A stretch of 64,000 bases of DNA from CALLPQ01 sp964392325 (GTDB taxonomy: Bacteria; Pseudomonadota; Alphaproteobacteria; Caulobacterales; Parvularculaceae). Positions within the stretch are counted from its first letter, which is position 1. Each line of letters starts with the position of its first letter. The stretch lies in assembly GCA_964392325.1 (NCBI GenBank), contig CAYMPJ010000018.1, forward strand, positions 1-64,000, given 5' to 3'. Below, one piece after another: positions 56,660 through 64,000 of this stretch. Under the pieces are notes generated by a model. The model searched no databases, was not told the origin of the DNA, and worked only from the letters and a program-made list of their open reading frames with translations. The translations under genes were made by a program, and so were the position numbers.

Positions 56660-57595
56660 ATGACAAACTCTTTGGTTAAGACCGAACGCAAATCAAATGA
56701 TTTTCCGGTTGAACCCTCTTTACAAGATAAAGGGGGAGAAAATGATTCTGTTACACAAAAGCAAACAGCCCTCAGTGGTCTTACTTTGTATGATCATGTC
56801 ACCCAGAGTGTAACTTTTAAAAAACTCCGTAAACGTCTCTTGCGAAAAACTCAGGAAGCAATCTCAGGCTATAATATGCATGAGAGCAAACATGGTAATG
56901 AAAAAGCTAAATGGTTGATATGTCTATCCGGAGGCAAGGACAGTTATAGCCTCCTGACATTATTACAAGATCTGGCTTGGCAGGGCGCCGTTAAAGCAGA
57001 ATTGCTGGTTTGCAATCTCGATCAAGGACAGCCAGGGTTTCCCAAGCATGTTCTTCCCGACTATCTGGATAAAACCGGCCTGCCCTATCGCATCATCAAT
57101 GAAGATACCTATTCCATTGTCACCGATAAAATCCCGGAAACCAAAACCTTTTGTGCCCTTTGCTCGCGCTTGCGCCGGGGCATTCTCTACCGTGTTGCCA
57201 GAGAAGAAGGATGCGATGCAATTGTTTTAGGTCATCACCGCGATGATGCGTTAGAAACATTTATGATGAACCTCTTTCATGGTGGACGACTGGCTGCGAT
57301 GCCGCCAAAGCTTATCAATGATGAGGGGGATTTGCTGGTCCTACGCCCGCTTATTTTTTGCGCTGAAAAAGACATTGAGAAGTTTTCCGAGCTTTTACAA
57401 TATCCAATTATTCCCTGTAATTTATGTGGATCACAAGATGGTTTACAACGTGTTGCGATGAAACACTTGCTTGATCAATGGGAGGAAAGACGCCCCGGTC
57501 AACGCGAAGTGATGATGCGCGCGCTGCAAAATGTTAGAACCTCTCACTTGGGAGACTCGGAGAAATTTGATTTTGAAACTTTGTTTAAGCCATAA
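56660..57595 (+). CDS. ttcA: tRNA 2-thiocytidine biosynthesis protein TtcA
   Basis: Thiolates C32 of certain tRNAs, using a [4Fe-4S] cluster. The 311-residue protein has the PP-loop CLSGGKDSYSLLTLL (Ser90-Ser95), the cluster cysteines CALCSRLRRG and a third in CNLCGSQ, and HHRDDALETFMMNLFHGG. The N-terminus is about 40 residues longer than usual before the PP-loop, polar and probably disordered. It starts 15 bp after the CE15-like gene. Very likely correct. Confidence 0.93.
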   Translation: MTNSLVKTERKSNDFPVEPSLQDKGGENDSVTQKQTALSGLTLYDHVTQSVTFKKLRKRLLRKTQEAISGYNMHESKHGNEKAKWLICLSGGKDSYSLLTLLQDLAWQGAVKAELLVCNLDQGQPGFPKHVLPDYLDKTGLPYRIINEDTYSIVTDKIPETKTFCALCSRLRRGILYRVAREEGCDAIVLGHHRDDALETFMMNLFHGGRLAAMPPKLINDEGDLLVLRPLIFCAEKDIEKFSELLQYPIIPCNLCGSQDGLQRVAMKHLLDQWEERRPGQREVMMRALQNVRTSHLGDSEKFDFETLFKP

Positions 57596-57717
57596 GGCGA
57601 AATTGATAAAACAGCCTTTGATTTAATTTCTGACTGGCCAGCAAGGGCTTTGACTAAAAATAGTCAAGCTTCCTCCACCCCCACAAAATCGCTTGCATTT
57701 TATAATGCCAAAGAAAA

Positions 57718-57741
57718 ACCCTCCGGTAAAAACCGGAGGGT
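57718..57741 (-). terminator. Rho-independent terminator of the small secreted protein
   Basis: ACCCTCCGGT and ACCGGAGGGT form a perfect 10-bp stem with an AAAA loop; on the minus strand TTTTTCTTT follows. It lies 27 bp past the stop of the small secreted gene. The plus strand side lacks a T-run, so it does not clearly end ttcA. Confidence 0.85.
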
Positions 57742-57768
57742 CAAAAAAATCATCAATAAATATTTAGA

Positions 57769-58134
57769 CTAAATCCGCTTTACACGTCGTACATCGCTTT
57801 TCAGAGCAACAACTGCGCCTTGGTGAATCAGAACTGTATAGGGAAGATAATTCCCATATCCACCAGATTGTAAAATCGATTTCACCCGCACATCAACGGC
57901 CCAACAGGCTATGTTCTCTTTGCCCGGCATATCCATATAAACTTTATAAGGAGCGCCATTATAGCGAAACTTTGCACCACGAGAATTCACGAGGCGTTTT
58001 CCAAAATAGTCCTGAATATCGGCTTCATATGATACCGGCTCAAGCCCAAAATTATCAGCGCTCACAGACAAACCTGTTAAACCAAACAGTGCCACAATCG
58101 CGGCTACAAAACCTGCTTTTAAAAATCTATTCAT
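57769..58134 (-). CDS. Small secreted protein, function unknown
   Basis: A 121-residue protein with a clear signal peptide (FLKAGFVAAIVALFGLTG, with LSVSA near the cleavage site). The mature part is about 95 residues with a run of charged and aromatic residues (YEADIQDYFGKRLVNSRGA, YNGAPYKVYMDMPGKENIAC), one cysteine and a basic C-terminus (SDVRRVKRI). GGGAG precedes the ATG. I recognise no family. It is a single-gene unit with a strong terminator, so it is probably expressed. A periplasmic ligand-binding or envelope role is possible. Confidence 0.75.
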   Translation of the reverse strand: MNRFLKAGFVAAIVALFGLTGLSVSADNFGLEPVSYEADIQDYFGKRLVNSRGAKFRYNGAPYKVYMDMPGKENIACWAVDVRVKSILQSGGYGNYLPYTVLIHQGAVVALKSDVRRVKRI

Positions 58135-58741
58135 CTACCGGCTCCCGATATTTTACTTTTGTAGTTTTGCTAAGCCTTAAAGTTAGCTTAGCTGTGGTTA
58201 GCGTTGCATAGGCGAAGGATCAGACATTACTGCTACCGGACAAACCGGAGGGAGCCATTTGGTTTTATAAATCTCTTACAACCAGTAGGCTCATCTAACC
58301 ATTTCACACAACTGAAATAATAGTGTCATTAAACTGACACAAAGCGCACAAAAAGACAAGAAAGAAGCGCATTTTATGCGCAAAAAAATTACAACCTATT
58401 GATTATAATAATATATTTTTTGTGACACCTCTCGCAACAAGCGTAAATTACAACACTCAAAGGCACATTATTGAGGAAAAACAGAGCAATAGCCGGAAAA
58501 GTTACCAGACCAGAATCTCTACCTATTATCACCTGTGAAAAATTCGAAGTGATTCGCGCCCTTATAACGCGAATACCCACCCCATAAGTTGCAAATTACT
58601 GTCAGCGGAAAAACGCATCTCTTATAGGGTAGCCATGCAATTTGAGCCTTCGAATTCCGAAAAAATTATGATACTGTAGTAACAATTCATCGCACATGGC
58701 GTTTGAGGGGCAAGACATATAACGATTTGGGGCATGTAATT
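58135..58741. other. 607-bp gap with an 18-bp dyad
   Basis: No gene is supported. GTGTCA (58323-58328) and TGACAC (58335-58340) form an inverted repeat spaced by 6 bp, a size and form that a dimeric repressor could bind. It lies about 400 bp before the ExbB-like gene and about 190 bp before the small secreted gene's start. Otherwise AT-rich with no convincing promoter. Confidence 0.3.
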
Positions 58742-59698
58742 ATGGCGCGTAAATTAGGCAGACCGGTTCGTTTCGTGAAACCCGGCCGATATATATTTAA
58801 TATGTTGGTCTTTTTGCTGGTTATTGGTGGGGCTGTCTTTTATGTCTCGCCATTAGGCCCAAATGCTTCCCCTCTCCTAGTTGAAGCATTTAACGCAAAT
58901 GTTGCACTGAACGGCCTCATACTCTTCGTCCTATTTGTTGGTATTATTTATAACTTGCGTCAGGCGGGTGTTATATCGCCCGCGGTTAACTGGGTTGAGA
59001 GTTTTCTGGAAACCGCTGACCCCTCGCGCGCGCGCTTACCTCGCCCGCCGGGCCTCATTGGTGCTGTTGTCAGACCGCTCATGGATGCCGACTCAGTGGG
59101 TAGTCGCATTAGCTCAGAAGCCTCTAGAGCTATCCTTGATTCGATTGGCACTCGGATGGATGAGGGCCGGGAAATGGGCCGCTATATTTCCAACCTGCTA
59201 GTCTTTCTCGGCCTGTTGGGAACTTTCTGGGGCTTACTGCAAACCGTCAATGCAATTGGCGAAACGATTTCTAGCTTGGCTGGCGCCGGGGTAGATGCCG
59301 AAGATACGGTGAAGCAACTCATAACAAATTTAGAAAAACCACTCTCAGGCATGGGAACGGCTTTTTCATCATCCCTTTTTGGACTCGGTGGCTCGCTGAT
59401 TGTTGGTTACCTTGATCTACAAGCAGGCAATGCCCAAAACCGCTTTTATTCCGATCTGGAAGATTGGCTATCTGGAATGTCTGCTATCTCCGTAGCAGGC
59501 GCCGGTACTAGTTCCAGCTTTACTGGCCGTCGATCAAACGATAATGGCGAGCTACTCGCCGCTCTGCAAAGTCTTGAGGCAGCACTGGCGGCAAATACCG
59601 AAACTCAAATCAAATCCCAAACTGGTCAATCAACAGAAATCAAAGAAGAAATACGCGCATTGAACCGTACTCTCGTTCGTTTGGGCTCTGGGGAGTAA
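58742..59698 (+). CDS. MotA/TolQ/ExbB-type proton channel protein
   Basis: A 318-residue membrane protein of the ExbB/MotA/TolQ superfamily. Two early helices (MLVFLLVIGGAVFYV, GLILFVLFVGIIYNL), then NLLVFLGLLGTFWGLLQTV and GMGTAFSSSLFGLGGSLIVG, where the last pair is the conserved MotA/ExbB signature. It forms the ring in which a MotB/ExbD-like partner is seated. The C-terminal 80 residues are helical and cytoplasmic. I choose the ATG at 58742 (MARKLGRPVRF); a TTG at 58703 is less likely. The next gene, 5 bp on, encodes the partner. Confidence 0.88.
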   Translation: MARKLGRPVRFVKPGRYIFNMLVFLLVIGGAVFYVSPLGPNASPLLVEAFNANVALNGLILFVLFVGIIYNLRQAGVISPAVNWVESFLETADPSRARLPRPPGLIGAVVRPLMDADSVGSRISSEASRAILDSIGTRMDEGREMGRYISNLLVFLGLLGTFWGLLQTVNAIGETISSLAGAGVDAEDTVKQLITNLEKPLSGMGTAFSSSLFGLGGSLIVGYLDLQAGNAQNRFYSDLEDWLSGMSAISVAGAGTSSSFTGRRSNDNGELLAALQSLEAALAANTETQIKSQTGQSTEIKEEIRALNRTLVRLGSGE

Positions 59699-59703
59699 CA
59701 AGA

Positions 59704-60732
59704 ATGGCAAGGCGGCGTAATCGCGGGGAAGCCAATATTTGGCCAGGCTTTGTGGATGCTCTGTCCACTCTTTTACTTGTCATGATGTTTGTTCTCTCAA
59801 TCTTCGTGGTTGCGCAGTTCTTTCTTGGAGACAAACTGCAAAGCGTCAAACAAGAGCTATCGGACAAGGATTCTGAACTTGCACGTCTTATCGCGCAAAT
59901 CAATGCGGTTAATAAAGAGCTCGGCCTAGAGAAAAAGAAAAATGCCGATCTTGAAGTATCAATCCTCGCTTTAGAAGATACGATTCAGGAAAAGAACACA
60001 GAGTTAGCAGGCTTGGCAGCGGCTATTGCGGCTTCCCAAGCCGCAGTGGCTGCAAGCGCAGAAGAATTAGAAGTTGAAAAAGCGCTTTCTGAAGAACAAA
60101 AAAGCCAAATCGCGACTCTGAATGCTCAAGTTGCAGCCTTGCGCAAGCAGCTTGCAAGCCTTCAGGAAGCTCTGGATGCAGCCGAAGCAAAAGATCTGGA
60201 GCAGAAAAGTCAGATCGAAAACCTATCTTCCCGTCTAAATGCTGCGCTCTCGCGTAAAGTACTAGAACTCCAGGAAGTGCGCTCACGCTTTTTCGAAGCT
60301 TTACGCGCAGCTTTGGGAGACCGTACGGACGTGAAGGTTGTGGGCGATCGCTTCATCTTTGAAAGCGATATATTGTTTGGGTCTTGCTCTGCAACCATTG
60401 GTGAGCTTGGCAAAGTGGAGCTTCGAAAACTCGCTGGAGCCTTGAGAGAGATACAAAACGATCTACCAAGCGATCTTGCATGGGTGCTGCGTGTTGACGG
60501 TCATGCAGATTCCGAGCGCCTTGGCGCGGGGTGTCGCCAGTTCTTCGACTCTAACTTGGAACTCTCTGCACAAAGAGCGATTTCGGTTGTAGATTTCTTA
60601 ATTAATTCAGGGGTTCCTGCCAAACGCCTCTTGGCTACTGGCGCTGGCTCTACCTATCCCCTCGTTAGCGGCAGTACCAGCACTGCCCATGCACAAAATC
60701 GCCGAATTGAGTTCAAATTGACTGAGCGATAG
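59704..60732 (+). CDS. MotB/OmpA-like peptidoglycan-binding protein with coiled coil
   Basis: A 342-residue partner of the preceding channel. The N-terminal PGFVDALSTLLLVMMFVLSI is a MotB-like membrane helix with a conserved Asp18 placed as the proton-binding residue. Residues 45-200 form a coiled coil with heptad repeats (LSDKDSELARLIAQINAVNK, DAAEAKDLEQKSQIENLSSR), and residues about 220-342 an OmpA-type peptidoglycan-binding domain (VDGHADSERLG, QNRRIEFKL). Together with the channel it should form a proton-driven motor that reaches the peptidoglycan. It is followed, after 512 bp, by prkA. Distinct from true flagellar MotB because of the coiled coil. Confidence 0.88.
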   Translation: MARRRNRGEANIWPGFVDALSTLLLVMMFVLSIFVVAQFFLGDKLQSVKQELSDKDSELARLIAQINAVNKELGLEKKKNADLEVSILALEDTIQEKNTELAGLAAAIAASQAAVAASAEELEVEKALSEEQKSQIATLNAQVAALRKQLASLQEALDAAEAKDLEQKSQIENLSSRLNAALSRKVLELQEVRSRFFEALRAALGDRTDVKVVGDRFIFESDILFGSCSATIGELGKVELRKLAGALREIQNDLPSDLAWVLRVDGHADSERLGAGCRQFFDSNLELSAQRAISVVDFLINSGVPAKRLLATGAGSTYPLVSGSTSTAHAQNRRIEFKLTER

Positions 60733-60988
60733 TCAACTCGATCGCGTGAGACCGATTATTTTACACAGCTAAAAATTTTCCTAATTTATCCTGCTTTGTA
60801 ACAAAAGCTGGCGTGTCATTTTGGTTAACCGTCAGATTTTAAATTCTTTTTGATTATTATCATCCGCTTATCACATGGCCTAACACGCAAAGGTGATTTC
60901 ACTCTTGCATTTATTAGGCGAAAAATGGTTCACAAATTCCCCAAAATAATGTTATATTATCCAGACAGTGACGGTTTGTTAATGCAGT

Positions 60989-61144
60989 ATGGATACTCTG
61001 ATCTTCGTAGAAGATCGCGTTAATCCAGCCATCCCGTCCGCAAACACTAAACGTTCTCTTCTGCACATTTGCCTGCGCGAGATTGAAAAGAAAGACTTTT
61101 TACAACCAAACACAAACATTTCGCATAGTCAGACCACGTACTAA
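60989..61144 (+). CDS. Possible 51-residue protein before prkA (weak)
   Basis: A frame of 51 codons starts at an ATG at 60989 and ends TAA at 61142-61144. It begins MDTLIFVEDRVNPAIPSANT and is moderately charged, with no hydrophobic helix. There is no Shine-Dalgarno sequence in front. It covers a third of the 512-bp gap (60733-61244) upstream of prkA, the rest of which shows no recognisable promoter or structure except the small inverted repeat GATCTTC-GTA-GAAGATC, which lies inside this frame. Confidence 0.25.
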   Translation: MDTLIFVEDRVNPAIPSANTKRSLLHICLREIEKKDFLQPNTNISHSQTTY

Positions 61145-61244
61145 TGACGCAATAGAAGCACAAAAAAGTCGGGTAGGCATTCGCTGGGTAAATTTTAATT
61201 GACCATGACCTTCAGAGGTCGGCCATTATCAAAGGTGAGTAAAA

Positions 61245-63206
61245 ATGACAAGTGACAGTTTTGGTAACAATCTCGACGTTTTTGAACTCTTCAGCGAAGG
61301 ATATGAACGCACCAAGCATGAATCGATGAGCTTGCGCGATTACCTTCTTGCCGCAAGAGATGATCCTATCATGTATGCCTCTCCTGCTGAACGTATGATT
61401 GCCGCTATTGGCGAACCGGAAATGGTGGATACGTCAAAGGACCCCCGTCTATCTCGCATTTTCTTTAACCGCACCATTCGTCAGTATAAAGCCTTTGAAG
61501 GCTTTTATGGGATGGAAGATACCATCGAACATATCGTCGCCTACTTTCGTCAAGCTGCGCAAGGTCTCGAGGAAAAACGTCAAGTCCTCTATCTGCTTGG
61601 CCCGGTTGGCGGGGGCAAATCCTCCTTGGCTGAACGCTTAAAAGACCTAATGGAAGAAAACCCCATCTATGTTCTTAAAGCCGGAGATGAAGTTTCTCCA
61701 GTATTCGAAAGCCCGTTAGGCCTTTTTCAAAGCGATGATTTAAAAAGTCTACTTGAAGAAAAATATGGAATTGATAAACGCCGACTGAGCGACTTGATGA
61801 GCCCTTGGGCAGTTAAACGTCTGGATGAATTTGGCGGCGATATTTCAAAATTCGAAGTGGTCAAACTCTATCCCTCTAAATTGCGCCAGATTGCCATTTC
61901 AAAAACAGAACCTGGAGATGAAAACAATCAGGATATATCTGCGTTGGTTGGCAAGGTCGATATTCGCAAACTTGAACATTTCTCTCAAGACGATACCGAC
62001 GCCTATTCCTATTCCGGCGGTCTATGCATGTCCAATCAGGGTATGTTGGAATTTGTTGAAATGTTTAAAGCGCCGATCAAAGTGCTTCATCCACTTTTAA
62101 CCGCAACACAAGAATCCAACTATGTCGGCACAGAAAGTCTTGGACCGATTCCATTTAGTGGTGTCATCCTTGCCCACTCAAACGAATCCGAATGGACAAC
62201 TTTCCGCAACAACAAGAATAATGAAGCTTTTCTGGATCGCATTTGTGTCATCAAAGTTCCTTATTGTCTGCGGGCCAATGAAGAGGAAAAAATCTACGAA
62301 AAACTCCTCGCCGGTTCGGAATTGAAAAATGCCCCTTGTGCGCCAGAAACACTCAACATGCTTGCCCGCTTTTCTGTGCTCACACGTTTGAGAGAACATG
62401 AAAACTCCAATCTTTACTCCAAACTTCGAGTGTATGATGGCGATAAGCTCAAAGATACTGATCCCAAAGCAAAGAGCCATCAAGAATATCGCGATGCAGC
62501 CGGCATCGATGAAGGCATGGACGGAATTTCCACTCGTTTTGCTTATAAAGTACTTTCGTCCACCTTTAATTTTGATACGGATGAAGTCGCAGCTGATCCA
62601 GTACATCTGATGTATGTACTGGAAAACGCGATCAAACGAGAACAATTTCCGGAAGAAACCGAGAAGAAATATCTCGACTTTATCAAATCAGAACTTTCAG
62701 CGCGCTACGCGGAATTTATCGGTAAAGAGATTCAAAAGGCCTATCTGGAAAGTTACGGAGAATATGGTCAAAATCTATTTGACCGCTACATCGCCTATGC
62801 CGACTCATGGATAGAAGATCAGGACTTTAAAGACCCTGATACAGGCCAGCTTCTTGATAGAGCAACGCTGGATGCGGAACTTTCAAAAATCGAAAAACCG
62901 GCTGGTATTGCAAATCCAAAAGATTTCCGTAATGAGGTTGTCAAATTTACTTTGCGAGCGCGTGCAAATAATGAGGGCGCAAATCCGAAATGGACCAGCT
63001 ACGAGAAATTGCGCAATGTCATAGAAAAGCGCATGTTCTCGCAAGTTGAGGACTTGCTACCGGTTATCTCCTTTGACAGCAAAAAAGACAGCGACACGGA
63101 AGCCAAGCACGAAACATTCGTCAGTCGTATGACTGAGCGCGAATACACGACACGTCAAGTAAGACGTCTTGTTGAATGGTATATGCGGGTGAATAAGGCT
63201 GGGTGA
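61245..63206 (+). CDS. prkA: PrkA-family serine protein kinase (YeaG)
   Basis: PrkA/YeaG is a AAA+-like serine kinase linked to nutrient stress and sporulation or long-term starvation in other bacteria. The 653-residue protein has Walker A GPVGGGKSS (residues 119-127), the conserved GLCMSNQGMLEFVEMFKAP, GVILAHSNESEWTTFRNN and RICVIKVPYCLR, and the C-terminal YTTRQVRRLVEWYMRVNKAG. Length matches E. coli YeaG (644). AAAGGTGAGTAAAA precedes the ATG. The downstream DUF444 (YeaH) gene completes the usual pair; the gap upstream is 512 bp. Confidence 0.95.
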   Translation: MTSDSFGNNLDVFELFSEGYERTKHESMSLRDYLLAARDDPIMYASPAERMIAAIGEPEMVDTSKDPRLSRIFFNRTIRQYKAFEGFYGMEDTIEHIVAYFRQAAQGLEEKRQVLYLLGPVGGGKSSLAERLKDLMEENPIYVLKAGDEVSPVFESPLGLFQSDDLKSLLEEKYGIDKRRLSDLMSPWAVKRLDEFGGDISKFEVVKLYPSKLRQIAISKTEPGDENNQDISALVGKVDIRKLEHFSQDDTDAYSYSGGLCMSNQGMLEFVEMFKAPIKVLHPLLTATQESNYVGTESLGPIPFSGVILAHSNESEWTTFRNNKNNEAFLDRICVIKVPYCLRANEEEKIYEKLLAGSELKNAPCAPETLNMLARFSVLTRLREHENSNLYSKLRVYDGDKLKDTDPKAKSHQEYRDAAGIDEGMDGISTRFAYKVLSSTFNFDTDEVAADPVHLMYVLENAIKREQFPEETEKKYLDFIKSELSARYAEFIGKEIQKAYLESYGEYGQNLFDRYIAYADSWIEDQDFKDPDTGQLLDRATLDAELSKIEKPAGIANPKDFRNEVVKFTLRARANNEGANPKWTSYEKLRNVIEKRMFSQVEDLLPVISFDSKKDSDTEAKHETFVSRMTEREYTTRQVRRLVEWYMRVNKAG

Positions 63207-63300
63207 TTTGGGCCAGGCCCCAATTCACTTATATTTAGGATCTAACTTTAGTATCTAACTGGGGTTGAGAAGCACCCCCAAGAAGGTAAGCTAAGCCCTC

Positions 63301-64000
63301 ATGACCCAATTCCACTTCATTGATCGGCGCAAAAACCCACAAGGCAAGTCGCTTGGCAACCGTCAGAGGTTCCTCAAGCGTGCACGTAAACAGATCAAGG
63401 AAGCAGTCAATAAATCTATCCGGGAGCGCTCGGTTTCCGATCTGGAAAAAGGCGAGAAAATTTCTATACCCGCCAATTCTACCGCGGAACCAAAGCTGCG
63501 TCACAACCCGGAGACCGGGAAGCGCCAAGGCATTCATCCGGGTAATAAGGAATTCGATGCTGGCGACCGGATCAAAAAACCACCCAAAGGAGCTGGCGAA
63601 GGGCAAGGCAAGGAAGCTAGCGATGATGGTGATGGTGAGGATAGCTTTCAATTCACTCTAACTCAGGAAGAGTTTCTAGATATCTTCTTTGAGGATCTAG
63701 AATTACCCAATCTCATCAAACGATCCTTGAAAGAAATAAAATCCACCGCTTACAAACGCGCAGGCGTTACAAGCGTAGGCTCACCAACGAATATGAATTT
63801 AATTCGTACAATGCGCAATGCCCATGGTCGCCGTCTCGCCTTGGGCCGCCCATCTACAAAAGAATTAAACGCCTTAAAGGAACGTTTGTTCAAGTTAGAA
63901 AGAATTTCCAGCCCTACTCCTGACGAAATCACAGAGAAAAAAGCACTCCTCGTTCAATTGGAAGAGATGGAAAAAAAACGCCGTTGGGCCCCTTTTATTG
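63301..64000 (+). CDS. YeaH/YhbH-family DUF444 protein, truncated at window end
   Basis: The ATG at 63301 opens a frame that runs to the window end without a stop (233 codons). It begins MTQFHFIDRRKNPQGKSLGN, followed by RQRFLKRARKQIKEAVNKSI, the DUF444 start; FQFTLTQEEFLDIFFEDLEL and the charged Lys/Glu end agree. The protein is about half of the full length of E. coli YeaH (427), so its C-terminal part, with the von Willebrand-like fold, lies outside. yeaG-yeaH-(ycgB/spoVR) is a common gene order; a spoVR homologue would be expected just beyond the window. It is 94 bp after prkA. Confidence 0.92.
   Translation, partial: MTQFHFIDRRKNPQGKSLGNRQRFLKRARKQIKEAVNKSIRERSVSDLEKGEKISIPANSTAEPKLRHNPETGKRQGIHPGNKEFDAGDRIKKPPKGAGEGQGKEASDDGDGEDSFQFTLTQEEFLDIFFEDLELPNLIKRSLKEIKSTAYKRAGVTSVGSPTNMNLIRTMRNAHGRRLALGRPSTKELNALKERLFKLERISSPTPDEITEKKALLVQLEEMEKKRRWAPFI

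Noticed and set aside
58742..60732. Zorya-type anti-phage defence (ZorA/ZorB)
   Set aside because: The MotA/MotB-like pair has the same superfamily, but the coiled coil is on the MotB-like partner and no ZorC, ZorD or ZorE effector gene is near. PrkA and YeaH are not known Zorya parts.

Overview
The window reads as a chromosomal segment of a free-living, Gram-negative alphaproteobacterium of moderate GC content. The evidence is the cluster scpA-scpB-tatA-tatB-tatC-serS-surE-nlpD, rluD beside rpoH with an alphaproteobacterial RpoH box, a DUF1476 (ATPase inhibitor zeta-type) gene, System I cytochrome c maturation (ccmABCD/ccmE), and a hopanoid locus with the hpnC-hpnD-hpnE squalene route. A Caulobacterales/Hyphomonadaceae-type marine lineage is my best inference; the species cannot be read from the sequence. 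I saw no transposase, integrase, phage structural gene or CRISPR array. Almost all of the window is ordinary core genome, and its interest lies in unusual gene neighbourhoods, two or three uncharacterised proteins and some structured non-coding DNA.

Layout. 1-5.4 kb: a small secreted four-cysteine protein, rluD, a lone PEP-CTERM-like protein, rpoH, gabT. 5.4-16 kb (minus strand): an NlpD-like lipoprotein with a degenerate M23 domain, surE, a secreted protein with two TonB C-terminal repeats, serS, tatCBA, scpBA and fumC. The scpA-fumC gap has a promoter-like sequence followed by a nested hairpin (candidate small RNA). 16-20 kb: a CelD/BioF2-type acetyltransferase diverging from a compact run of GNAT, RusA-like nuclease, aromatic aminotransferase and peroxiredoxin genes. 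20-30.7 kb: the rplJ-rplL-rpoB-rpoC operon, with a candidate promoter, a long leader and a large stem-loop in the rplL-rpoB spacer. 30.7-36.4 kb: DUF2007 and DUF2959 genes, ccmABCD diverging from ccmE, an SDR, the DUF1476 gene, a 534-bp gap with DnaA-box-like words, and tRNA-Pro(GGG).

36.4-41.5 kb: an arginine succinyltransferase (AST) operon, M20 hydrolase-astA-astD-astB, in which the M20 enzyme may replace AstE. 41.8-54 kb: an isoprenoid/hopanoid region with hpnN and hpnM (transport), ispA and ispH (precursor supply), hpnH and hpnG (side-chain formation) and hpnC-hpnD-hpnE (squalene synthesis). It also carries an unassigned gene ending in a DnaJ-like zinc-binding module. Squalene-hopene cyclase is not in the window. 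54.4-58.1 kb: trmB, a CE15-like esterase lipoprotein, ttcA and a small secreted protein. 58.7-64 kb: an ExbB/MotA-like channel and an OmpA/MotB-like coiled-coil partner, then prkA (yeaG) and a yeaH-type gene cut by the window end.

The parts with most functional logic are the hopanoid region (precursor, squalene, C35 extension and outer-membrane delivery in 12 kb), the AST operon (translationally coupled catabolic enzymes) and the envelope-motor/PrkA/YeaH block, a plausible stress-linked module. No clearly new system stands out. The best leads are the zinc-module gene, the motor pair beside prkA-yeaH, the scpA-fumC transcript candidate and the M20 enzyme of the AST operon.
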